This document shows positions 47,034 through 53,967 of a stretch of DNA of 64,000 nt, piece after piece (the first letter of the stretch is position 1; each line of letters begins with the position of its first letter). The notes below the pieces were generated by a model. It was not told the origin of the DNA. It saw only the letters and a list, made by a program, of their open reading frames with translations, and searched no databases. Made by a program: the position numbers and the translations under genes. This DNA is from Paractinoplanes atraurantiacus (GTDB taxonomy: Bacteria; Actinomycetota; Actinomycetes; Mycobacteriales; Micromonosporaceae). The stretch covers positions 1 to 64,000 of the forward strand of contig NZ_OBDY01000008.1 of the NCBI RefSeq assembly GCF_900215205.1, read 5' to 3'.

Positions 47034-49232
47034 ATGGAGTCGTTCGGGGAGTTGATACGCCGGCTGCGCACCGGCGCCGGGCTGACCCTGGAACAGCTGG
47101 CCGAGGCGTCCGGGGTGACCGACCGGGCGATCAGCGACATGGAGCGCGGGGTCAGCCGGGGCCCGCGTGTCCGCACGGTGGCGGCCCTGGCCGACGGCCT
47201 GGGCCTCACCGGCGGCGAGCGGGAGGCCCTGCTCGCCGCCGCCCGGGCCGGCCGCACCGGCGCCACCGCCACGCAGCTGCCACTGCCCAGTGAGGTCGCC
47301 GACTTCACCGGCCGGGCGGCCGAGCTGGCCCAGGTCCGGGCCTGGTCCTCGGGCGCGGTCGTCGTGATCAGCGGCGACGCCGGCGTCGGCAAGACCACGT
47401 TCGCCGGCCGGGCCGCTCAGGCGTGGCCCGAGCGGCTCTTCGTCGACCTGCGCGGGCTCGACGAGGAACCGCTGACCGCGGTGGCCGTGCTGGACCGGCT
47501 GATCCGAGCGGTCGATCCGGGCCGCCGCTCGGTGCCGCCGGACGCCGACGAGGCCTCGGCCCTGTGGCAGACCCTGATCCGCGGCCGGCGCCTGGTCGTC
47601 GTCCTCGACAACGCGATCGGCGAGAGCCACGTCCGCCCGGTGCTCCCGTCGCAGGGCCCGGCCGTAGTCCTGGTTACCAGCCGCCGCTCCCTGAGCGGCC
47701 TCGAGGACGTCCACCGGATCCGCCTGGGCCCCCTGCCCGAGGCCGAGTCGGTGGCCCTCCTGAACAGCATCATCTCGGCCTCCCCTTCCCCTTCGTCTTC
47801 CCCGTCGCATGATCAACTCCGGCGCATCGCGGATCTCTGCGTGCACGTCCCGCTGGCGCTGCGCATCGCCGGCAACCGTCTTCTGAGAGGGGCGGCCGAC
47901 GAACTCATCGCCCGCCTCGCCACCGGTGATCCCCAGGTCACGGCGGCCATCGACCTGTCGTACCAGCAGCTGTCGGGCCCGTCCCGGCGCCTCTTCCGGC
48001 GGCTCGCCCTCGTGCCGGGCACGTCGACCGGCCCAGAGCTGGCCGCCGTGCTGGCCGAGGAGCCGCTGCTGACCACCGAGGACGCCCTCGACGACCTGGT
48101 CGACCTCAGCCTGCTGCAACAGCGTCCCGACGGGCGTCTGGAGTTCCACGACCTTCTCCGGTTGTACGCGTCGGAAGCGCTCGACCGCGAAGAAGGCCCC
48201 AACGACCGCGCGGCCATCGTCGCCCGCCGCGACGACTGGCTCCTCGACACCGCGATCGTGGCCGGGCGGCACTTCGAACCCGACTTCGGCCCCGGCCGAG
48301 CCGGCACGACCGACATCGTCGAGTTCACCACACCGGCCGGCGCGAGCGCCTGGCTGCAGGCCGAATCCGAGAACTGGCTGGCCGCCCTCCGCACGGCCGG
48401 CGACGAGCGTGTCATCGAGGTGGCCGAGTCCCTGCACTGGTACTCCGACAGCTGGTTCGCCTGGCCCGGCTGGGAGGACGTCTTCACCCTGTCGTGCGCG
48501 GCCGCCGACCGGCTCGGCGACGACCGCTTGCGCGCCGTCCACGAGGGCTATCTGGTCTGGGTGTACGTCGTCGTGCAGCACCGGGTGGAGGAAGCGCTCG
48601 AGCACGCCCGACGCGCCCTGGACGCCGCTGAGCGCGCCGGCGACCTGCGCCAGGTCGCCTGGGCGCGCTACTACGTGGCGTGGTCGCTGCAACTGCGGAA
48701 GCGCCGCCCCGAGGCCGTGGCGCAGATCAGCCGCGCCGTCGCCGAGTTCCGCGAGGCCGGCGACCGCGAAGGCGCCCCCAACGGCCTGCTCATGTGGGCG
48801 AACATCCTGGCCGACATGGGCGAGCCCGGCGAGGCAGCCACCCTCTACCGCGAGATCATCACCACCGTGACCGACCCGGCCACGGCCCCACCCCAGCACA
48901 TCGCCGACTTCGCGCAGGCCGCCGCCCACCAGGTGCTGTCCGACATCGAGGCGGCGGCCAAGCGCTGGCCCGAGGCCCTGGACGCGGCCACCCGCGAGAT
49001 CGAGCTCCGCGAACGCCAGGGCGAGAACGTGGGCGCCATGGTCCGGGCCCTGACCCGCCGGGCCGCCATCCACGTGGAACTGGGCGACCTGGAAGCGGCC
49101 CGCTCCGACATGACCGCCTTCGAAACCCTGCGCGACCGCGCCGGCGAGCAGGTGACGGAGCCCGGCCCGGTCCGCGACCGCATCGAAAAGGTGTACCGCG
49201 CACTGGCATCATCGCGGGATGCGCATCGATGA
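47034..49232 (+). CDS. XRE-NB-ARC-TPR regulator (AfsR-like STAND protein)
   Basis: A 732-residue protein starting at ATG 47034, only 10 bases after the PBP. Residues 5-65 are an XRE helix-turn-helix (FGELIRRLRTGAGLTLEQLAEASGVTDRAISDMERG). An NB-ARC ATPase follows: VVVISGDAGVGKTTF (Walker A, near residue 115), RRLVVVLDNA (Walker B) and VLVTSRRSL. IADLCVHVPLALRIAGNRL is the GxP-type motif. The last 350 residues are TPR-like helices (LEHARRALDAAERAGDLRQVAWARYYVAW). Such STAND regulators switch on gene expression when ATP-bound. Codon use matches the neighbours. Confidence 0.9.
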   Translation: MESFGELIRRLRTGAGLTLEQLAEASGVTDRAISDMERGVSRGPRVRTVAALADGLGLTGGEREALLAAARAGRTGATATQLPLPSEVADFTGRAAELAQVRAWSSGAVVVISGDAGVGKTTFAGRAAQAWPERLFVDLRGLDEEPLTAVAVLDRLIRAVDPGRRSVPPDADEASALWQTLIRGRRLVVVLDNAIGESHVRPVLPSQGPAVVLVTSRRSLSGLEDVHRIRLGPLPEAESVALLNSIISASPSPSSSPSHDQLRRIADLCVHVPLALRIAGNRLLRGAADELIARLATGDPQVTAAIDLSYQQLSGPSRRLFRRLALVPGTSTGPELAAVLAEEPLLTTEDALDDLVDLSLLQQRPDGRLEFHDLLRLYASEALDREEGPNDRAAIVARRDDWLLDTAIVAGRHFEPDFGPGRAGTTDIVEFTTPAGASAWLQAESENWLAALRTAGDERVIEVAESLHWYSDSWFAWPGWEDVFTLSCAAADRLGDDRLRAVHEGYLVWVYVVVQHRVEEALEHARRALDAAERAGDLRQVAWARYYVAWSLQLRKRRPEAVAQISRAVAEFREAGDREGAPNGLLMWANILADMGEPGEAATLYREIITTVTDPATAPPQHIADFAQAAAHQVLSDIEAAAKRWPEALDAATREIELRERQGENVGAMVRALTRRAAIHVELGDLEAARSDMTAFETLRDRAGEQVTEPGPVRDRIEKVYRALASSRDAHR

Positions 49233-50211
49233 GCATCTCCAGTTCCTCCGCGGCGACGGGGAGGCCATGGCCGGCATCGCCGAGCGCGCCGGGCTCGATG
49301 CCGTGGTGCCACCGTGCCCCGGCTGGCGGGTCCGCGACGTACTGCTGCATCTCGGCGGCGTCCACCGGTGGGCGGCGGCCCACGTCTCGGAGCGTCGCGA
49401 GCGCCCGATCGGCCCCGAGGAGGAGAGCCGGTTCTTCGAAAGCGTGAGCGACGATGCCCTGATCGACTGGTTCCGCTCAGGGCACAGCGCACTGGTCGGC
49501 ACGCTCACCGGGGCCGATCCCGCGCTCGCGTGCTGGAGCTTCCTGCCGGCGCCGTCGCCGCTGGCTTTCTGGACACGCCGCCAGGCACACGAGACGGCGG
49601 TCCATCGCGCCGACGTCGAGTCGGCGGTGGTCCGTCGCGCTGACGTCGAGTCCGCGGTGGTCCGTCGCGCTGACGTCGAGTCCGCGGTGGTTCGTCGCGC
49701 TGACGTCGAGTCTGCGGCGGTCCGTCGCGCTGACGTCGAGTCTGCGGCTGGGAGGCGCACCGGTCCGAGTGGCCGGGCAGGTTATCCACAGGCCGCGGGC
49801 CGTCCACAGGGCACCGACATGATCTCGGGCTTTTTCGTCACAATGGGGCAGGACGGGGGCCCCCAAGGGAGGGCGGGGGCTGCGGTCGGGCGGGCTGCGT
49901 TCGCGGTGGACGGGGTCGAGGAGTTGTTGCGGGGGTTCTTCGCGCGGCGGCCCGAGCGGCTCACCTGCGAGCCGCCGGTGGCGATCGCTCTGTCGGCCAC
50001 TGACGTCGAGGCGGCCTGGACCGTTCGCATGGATGGCGGTGGGCTGCACGTGAGCGACGGCGCCGGGCCGGCCACGCTGGCCCTGTCGGGAACGGCGGCC
50101 GATCTCTATCTGCTGCTGTGGAACCGGATCGGGCCGGAGAAGCTCACCGCCGAAGGCGATTTGGGCGCGCTGGACGTGTGGCGTGCAAGGGCGACCGTGA
50201 AGTGGAGTTGA
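49219..50211 (+). CDS. mycothiol-dependent maleylpyruvate isomerase-type (DinB-like) protein with two internal repeat insertions
   Basis: A 330-residue protein starting at ATG 49219, 14 bases inside the previous gene. Residues 1-130 match the MDMPI N-terminal metal-binding domain (EHLQFLRGDGEAMAGIAERAGLDAVVPPCPGWRVRDVLLHLGGVHRWA; FWTRRQAHETAVHRAD supplies His ligands). The C-terminal MDMPI_C-like domain (VARMDGGGLHVSD-like region, LALSGTAADLYLLLWNRIG) is present. Between them lie five copies of a RADVESAVVR decapeptide and then copy B of the DnaA-box-like repeat. The family uses mycothiol for detoxification or isomerisation. Despite two insertions the frame is intact. Confidence 0.82.
   Translation: MRIDEHLQFLRGDGEAMAGIAERAGLDAVVPPCPGWRVRDVLLHLGGVHRWAAAHVSERRERPIGPEEESRFFESVSDDALIDWFRSGHSALVGTLTGADPALACWSFLPAPSPLAFWTRRQAHETAVHRADVESAVVRRADVESAVVRRADVESAVVRRADVESAAVRRADVESAAGRRTGPSGRAGYPQAAGRPQGTDMISGFFVTMGQDGGPQGRAGAAVGRAAFAVDGVEELLRGFFARRPERLTCEPPVAIALSATDVEAAWTVRMDGGGLHVSDGAGPATLALSGTAADLYLLLWNRIGPEKLTAEGDLGALDVWRARATVKWS
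49601..49750. repeat. 5 x 30-base in-frame minisatellite inside the MDMPI-type gene
   Basis: Five 30-base units (49601-49630, 49631-49660, 49661-49690, 49691-49720, 49721-49750) differ by only a few bases; each contains CGTCGCGCTGACGTCGAGTC or a close variant and encodes RADVESAVVR. The first unit corresponds to the natural family sequence HRADVE, so the array looks like a local expansion of the gene's own codons. Confidence 0.9.
49780..49885 (+). repeat. in-frame repeat element with paired DnaA-box-like motifs, copy B
   Basis: It begins with TTATCCACA (49782-49790, a perfect DnaA-box sequence) and CCGTCCACA (49800-49808), then CACCGACATGATC, TTTTTCG, AATGG, CGGGGGC and ends near GGGAGGGCGGG (49867-49877). 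The same blocks occur in copy A at 36925-37036. It lies 30 bases after the decapeptide array and adds about 35 residues before AFAVDGVEELL. Confidence 0.75.
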
Positions 50212-50265
50212 GGGGCCGCTCGCCGGGCGCATTTCGGGTGCCCGGCGAGCGGGGGATGTTCCCCG

Positions 50266-50934
50266 TCAGTTGGTGAAGACGGCGGGGGTGCCCTCGACGG
50301 TGCTGTCCAGGACCGGGGCGTATCGGGCGGTGAAGAAGCCGGCTCCGGGGCAGGTGATCGGGCCCGACGCCTTGGTGAAGGCCTGCTGGGTGAACGTGAT
50401 CGAGTTGTCCTCGTTGGCCGACACGCCGGTGATGGCGTTGCCGTCGGCGCGGTAGACGCAGGTGACCGAGCCGAGGATGGTGCCCAGGCTCAGCGTGGTC
50501 TGGATGGGGGCGGTGTCGGTGCCGCTCACGGTGACGGCGCCGGTGGCGCTGTCGACGGTGGTGGCGAACGGCGTGTTGTTCACCGTCACGCTGTTCACGC
50601 GGGTGACGCCGAAGATGTTCGCGGTGCAGGTGGCGAAGGTGTGCGAGGTGACCGACTCGGTGGCGACGCCGGGCGCCTCCGGGTTGTCGACGACGGTGGC
50701 CGTGAAGGCGGACTCGGCGCACTTGATGCCGGTGGTGCCGCCGGCGGTCGTGGTGAAGTCGGCCGTGGTGCCGGTGGCGACCGAGGCGGTCAGCAGGTCG
50801 CCGACGGCGACGGCGGTGCCCCCGGCCTCTCCGACGGTGAGCACGGCCGGGGCGTCGGCCAGGGCCGGGGTGGCGCCCAGGCCCACGGAGGCCGCGACCG
50901 CGGTGATCACGATGATGGTTCGGTACGCGCGCAT
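50266..50934 (-). CDS. secreted protein of unknown function, beta-rich
   Basis: A 222-residue protein. ATG 50934 precedes a Sec signal peptide (MRAYRTIIVITAVAASVGLGATPALADA, cleavage probably after ALA). The mature part is Thr/Val/Ala-rich with alternating hydrophobic residues and four cysteines (GIKCAES, FATCTAN, VTCVYRA, ITCPGAG) that could form two disulfides. The gene is divergent from the DUF6230-DUF6114 pair, and similar secreted proteins lie beside that pair in other actinobacteria. Function unknown. Confidence 0.78.
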   Translation of the reverse strand: MRAYRTIIVITAVAASVGLGATPALADAPAVLTVGEAGGTAVAVGDLLTASVATGTTADFTTTAGGTTGIKCAESAFTATVVDNPEAPGVATESVTSHTFATCTANIFGVTRVNSVTVNNTPFATTVDSATGAVTVSGTDTAPIQTTLSLGTILGSVTCVYRADGNAITGVSANEDNSITFTQQAFTKASGPITCPGAGFFTARYAPVLDSTVEGTPAVFTN

Positions 50935-50971
50935 GGCTTCTCTCCTCAAAGGTTCGGATTAGCGCAGGTAC

Positions 50972-51128
50972 CGACGTTGACGCTCGACTTGTCGGTTTAT
51001 AGACCTCGGTTGTACGTAACGTCAAGGCAACCGTGGCGTAACAAAGCACGACCTGCGATCCCCGGCCGCTCGACTTGACCGGTCCGCTACCCGGGAGTAA
51101 CTTCGGCCAATCGACATTGACGCTCGAC
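50972..51128. promoter_or_regulatory. paired direct repeats in the divergent promoter region
   Basis: CGACGTTGACGCTCGAC (50972-50988) and CGACATTGACGCTCGAC (51112-51128) differ at one base in 17 and lie 140 bases apart, one near each divergent gene. Shorter partial copies (CTCGACTTG at 50984 and around 51070) lie between. They may be binding sites for a common activator of the secreted protein and the DUF6230-DUF6114 operon. Confidence 0.55.
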
Positions 51129-51165
51129 GATATTGAATCGCGATTTGTCGATCTAGGAGTTGCCG

Positions 51166-51795
51166 ATGAGAACAAGGTCGAAAACGAGGAGAGAAACGAG
51201 CTGGAAGCGCTTCGGCGCGATGTTCGGCATCACCGCGGCGATGGCCGCCGGGCTGGTGGCGCTGACCGCGGAGGGCGTGCTGGCGGCGAACTTCTCGATC
51301 TCCGGAATGCCGTTCACGGTCACCGCCACCCAGCTCCAGGGAACCGGGTTCGAGCAGTTCGCGGCCCTGGACACCATGATCGAGGACAGCCCCAACGCGG
51401 GCGACACCGGCGGCCAGGTCGTCGTCATCGTCTCGGCCATCGACAAGGCCGAGCTGACGAAACTGTGCCAGAGCGTCTCGCTCGGCGGCATGTACTTGAA
51501 AATCACCGCCGGCGACAACGGAACCCCGGTCAAGGCCGACAGCCTGGTCGTCGACTCGGATCAGATCTCCGGTGAGGCCGACTTCAAGAACATCGACATC
51601 GGTCAGGACGCGAGCACCTTCGACAAGGTGAACGACCGGCGCAACGGCGGAAAGATCACCGGCGGCGAGGGCGTTTTCGGCCAACAGGCCGACACCGTGG
51701 CCATCGCGAACCTGCGGCAGAACAACTACGCCACCACGGCGGCCCGGTTCACGCTGCCGCACCTGCGCATGGCCTTCACCGGCGACGGTTGCTGA
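51166..51795 (+). CDS. DUF6230-family secreted/membrane-associated protein
   Basis: A 209-residue protein. ATG 51166 is chosen over an in-frame TTG at 51160 because AGGAG is six bases upstream of the ATG. A basic N-terminus (RTRSKTRRETSWKRFGAMFG) precedes a hydrophobic segment (ITAAMAAGLVALTAEGVLAA), acting as signal or anchor. The rest (NFSISGMPFTVTATQLQGTGFEQFAALD and YATTAARFTLPHLRMAFTGDGC) matches DUF6230, sometimes labelled cholesterol esterase without evidence. It is paired with DUF6114 downstream, with two bases between stop and start. Confidence 0.85.
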   Translation: MRTRSKTRRETSWKRFGAMFGITAAMAAGLVALTAEGVLAANFSISGMPFTVTATQLQGTGFEQFAALDTMIEDSPNAGDTGGQVVVIVSAIDKAELTKLCQSVSLGGMYLKITAGDNGTPVKADSLVVDSDQISGEADFKNIDIGQDASTFDKVNDRRNGGKITGGEGVFGQQADTVAIANLRQNNYATTAARFTLPHLRMAFTGDGC

Positions 51796-51797
51796 CG

Positions 51798-52340
51798 ATG
51801 GGCGGGCGCTCCTCCTTCTCCCGATGGCGGCACGCCCGCCCCTTCTGGGGCGGCCTGCTCGTCACCCTGGCCGGCGCCGAGATCCTCATCTCGGTCAAGG
51901 CGCCGCTGCCGGTCATCATCCACGTAGGGATGCAGGGCCTGGCCGGCCTCCTGGTGCCGATGGTCCTGCTGCTGTGCGGCATCCTGCTGATCTTCAGCCC
52001 GGCCCAGCGCCTGTTCTACTCGCTGGTCGCCGCGGCCCTGAGCCTGAGCTCGTGGCTGACCTCCAACCTGGGCGGCTTCATCCTGGGCATGCTCCTCGGC
52101 CTGATCGGCAGCGCCCTGGCCTTCGCCTGGAACCCCCGCCCCGAAAACCCGGAAACGCCGACTGAGGAGCAGCCCACGCCGTCCGAACCCTCCACCACGA
52201 CAGCCGAGGACGTCGGCACCTGGAGCGAGGCCGCGCAAGCCGGCGGCCCCTCCGGGCCGGCTCCCGCCCCGCCGGTCGAAGCCCGGCCCACATCGGCCGG
52301 GGATTCCGTCCCCACCCGTAGGCACCGCCGAGTCGGGTGA
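51798..52340 (+). CDS. DUF6114-family membrane protein
   Basis: A 180-residue protein starting at ATG 51798, two bases after the DUF6230 stop. Four membrane helices lie in residues 12-110 (FWGGLLVTLAGAEILISV, GMQGLAGLLVPMVLLLCGILLIF, LFYSLVAAALSLSSWL, GGFILGMLLGLIGSALAFAW), followed by a Pro/Thr/Ser/Glu-rich cytosolic tail of about 70 residues. DUF6230 and DUF6114 occur together across actinobacteria and probably form one envelope system of unknown role. Confidence 0.85.
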   Translation: MGGRSSFSRWRHARPFWGGLLVTLAGAEILISVKAPLPVIIHVGMQGLAGLLVPMVLLLCGILLIFSPAQRLFYSLVAAALSLSSWLTSNLGGFILGMLLGLIGSALAFAWNPRPENPETPTEEQPTPSEPSTTTAEDVGTWSEAAQAGGPSGPAPAPPVEARPTSAGDSVPTRRHRRVG

Positions 52341-52493
52341 ACTGCCGGCCCGGCGCTCTTCGCCGGACGGGGTTGGGTCGGGAGCGCCGGTGGGGGCGCG
52401 ATCGCGGACCAGCCTTCAGCCGCCCGGTGGCGCGGTCGCCATCGCGGAGCCCACTTCCACCGCTCGGCCGCCCACCCGGATCGGCGATGTCTC

Positions 52494-53816
52494 TCAGGGG
52501 AACGTGGGGTCGGCGGTGATCAGGGCGGCGGCCGCCGACTGTACGGCTGGGTCGCGCCACACCACGGGGAGGCGGTCGTCGTTCAGGCGGGTTGCGGCCT
52601 CGGTGATGGCGGGGGCGATGGTGCGGCCCTGTTCGTAGGCGGTCAGTACGGCGGGGTGGATGTAGGAGGTGCGGGCCACGGCGGGGGTGTTGCCCAGGAG
52701 GGCGCTGGTAGCGCGTACGGCAGCCAAGGTCGTCGATTTTGCCTTTTGGTCGTGGCGGGCGCCGCCCAGGGCCGCGGCGGCCAGGACGGTGCCGGCCCAG
52801 GTGCGGAATTGCTTGGCGGTGGCGTCTATGCCGGTGTGCGTGTGGATGTAGGCGTTGACGTGGGCGCTGTGCACCGGCTGCCAGGCGCCGTCCGCCCGCT
52901 GCCAGGCCAGGAACTCGGGGCCGGAGTCGTCGCGGGCGATCAGGCGGCGCACCCAGGCGGCGACGGCGGGATCGGTCACCTCGACCACGCGGTGCTTGTG
53001 CTCCTTGGCGATGTAGTCGAAGTGCACGGCGTCCTTGGTGACCCGGACGTGGTCGCGGTGCAGGGTCGTCAGGCCGTACGTGTCGTTGTCGCGGGCGTAA
53101 CGCTCGGAACCGACCCGGAAGAAGCCGAGATCGAGCAGGCGGGCGGCGATGCTGAGGACCCGGTCGCGGTCGAGTGCGCGGCGCCCGCGAGGGCTCACGC
53201 CCAGCTCGGCGCCGACGTGGTCGCGCAGCAGGGGCAGGGCGCCGGCGAAATCCGGCAGGTGGGCGAACTTGTCGAAGGCGCGGGCTTCGGTCCAGGCCGC
53301 GCTGTAGCGGTACTGGGTGCGGCCGGCGGCGTCGGTCCCTACGGCTTGGACCTTCGCCTCGGGGTCGGCCGCGACCCAGACGTCGTGCCAGCCGGGCGGC
53401 AGCTTCAGCGCCCGGATCCGCGCGAGAGTGGCGGCGTCGGTGACGGGCCGCCCGTCGTCGTCCGTGTAGCCGACAGCCCGTGCCGAGCTGCCCGCGCCCG
53501 CTGAGCCGCCCGCGCCCGCCGAGCCGCGCGCTGAACCGCCCGCGCCCGCTGGGCCGCGCGCTGAGCCGCCCGCGCCCGCTGGATCGCGCGCTGAGCCGCC
53601 CGCTTCGGCTGAGCTGCCCGCGCCCGCTGAGCCGCCCGCGCCGGCCGAGCCGCCCGCGTCGGCTGAGCTGCTGGCGTTGGCCGAGCCGTTTGCAGCGGTC
53701 GGGCCGGCAGTGGGTGCCTGATTTGCCACGCTTTCTGTGGTGGCTGAGCGGGCTCTGTTTGCGGGGCCGTCCTGCGTGCGGCGGTAGCCGGGTGGGCGGG
53801 GGTGATCGTCGGTCAC
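52494..53816 (-). CDS. DNA topoisomerase IB with an expanded low-complexity N-terminus
   Basis: A 440-residue protein. GTG 53816 is preferred; a longer frame to 54041 crosses the promoter of the divergent kup gene. Residues about 130-440 match bacterial/poxvirus-type topoisomerase IB (LARIRALKLPPGWHDVWVAADPEAKVQAVGTDAAGRTQYRY, RVGSERYARDNDTYGLTTL with catalytic Arg, AKEHKHRVVEV with Lys, KQFRTWAGTVLAA with the second Arg, ARTSYIHPAVL with the active Tyr). It relaxes supercoils. Residues about 30-125 are Gly/Ser/Ala/Pro repeats (GGSARGPAGAG, GGSAGAGGSAGAG) encoded at 53480-53700, replacing the normal short N-terminus. Confidence 0.87.
   Translation of the reverse strand: MTDDHPRPPGYRRTQDGPANRARSATTESVANQAPTAGPTAANGSANASSSADAGGSAGAGGSAGAGSSAEAGGSARDPAGAGGSARGPAGAGGSARGSAGAGGSAGAGSSARAVGYTDDDGRPVTDAATLARIRALKLPPGWHDVWVAADPEAKVQAVGTDAAGRTQYRYSAAWTEARAFDKFAHLPDFAGALPLLRDHVGAELGVSPRGRRALDRDRVLSIAARLLDLGFFRVGSERYARDNDTYGLTTLHRDHVRVTKDAVHFDYIAKEHKHRVVEVTDPAVAAWVRRLIARDDSGPEFLAWQRADGAWQPVHSAHVNAYIHTHTGIDATAKQFRTWAGTVLAAAALGGARHDQKAKSTTLAAVRATSALLGNTPAVARTSYIHPAVLTAYEQGRTIAPAITEAATRLNDDRLPVVWRDPAVQSAAAALITADPTFP
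53480..53700. repeat. GC-rich mixed 18/30-base repeat inside the topoisomerase IB gene
   Basis: Degenerate units such as GAGCCGCCCGCGCCCGCT repeat across about 220 bases, mixing an 18-base and a 30-base spacing. On the gene strand they encode GGSAGA and GGSARGPAGA units. All steps are multiples of three, so the frame is kept. Confidence 0.8.
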
Positions 53817-53829
53817 GACCGGAAGTGTT

Positions 53830-53848
53830 GCTCGCGCGCAGCGCGAGC
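53830..53848. promoter_or_regulatory. stable hairpin in the topoisomerase/kup divergent region
   Basis: GCTCGCGC-GCA-GCGCGAGC is a perfect 8-base stem with a 3-base loop, 14 bases upstream of the topoisomerase start and 120 bases upstream of kup. It could be a protein-binding palindrome or a structured leader; it does not match the ydaO/c-di-AMP riboswitch pattern as I know it. Confidence 0.4.
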
Positions 53849-53967
53849 GGGAGTAACCCAGGTTCCTAGGATGGCTAAGCGGTGCGAGGGGTGTCACGAT
53901 TCTGGTCGGGCGGGCGGGGGCGACCGGTATCGTCGCGCTCGGTATCGCCGGTCCTGAGGAGCGCCCC

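Noticed and set aside
44688..49073. A 1461-codon minus-strand frame opposite the PBP and the AfsR-like regulator
   Set aside because: Both plus-strand genes have complete catalytic motifs; the minus frame has no recognisable domain and reflects third-position GC bias.
47034..49232. Treating the AfsR-like NB-ARC protein as a second antiphage STAND system
   Set aside because: It has an N-terminal XRE DNA-binding domain and TPRs, the standard layout of actinobacterial transcription regulators, so regulation is the simpler reading.
49601..49750. CRISPR-like array
   Set aside because: The 30-base units are contiguous with no spacers and encode a decapeptide repeat in frame; no cas genes are nearby.
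49781..49810. Origin of replication suggested by a perfect DnaA box
   Set aside because: Only two box-like motifs lie inside a coding gene, the same arrangement recurs in another gene, and there is no dnaA, dnaN or AT-rich unwinding region.
53817..53967. c-di-AMP (ydaO-type) or potassium-related riboswitch before kup
   Set aside because: The short leader has one hairpin but none of the conserved ydaO sequence blocks as far as I can recognise.
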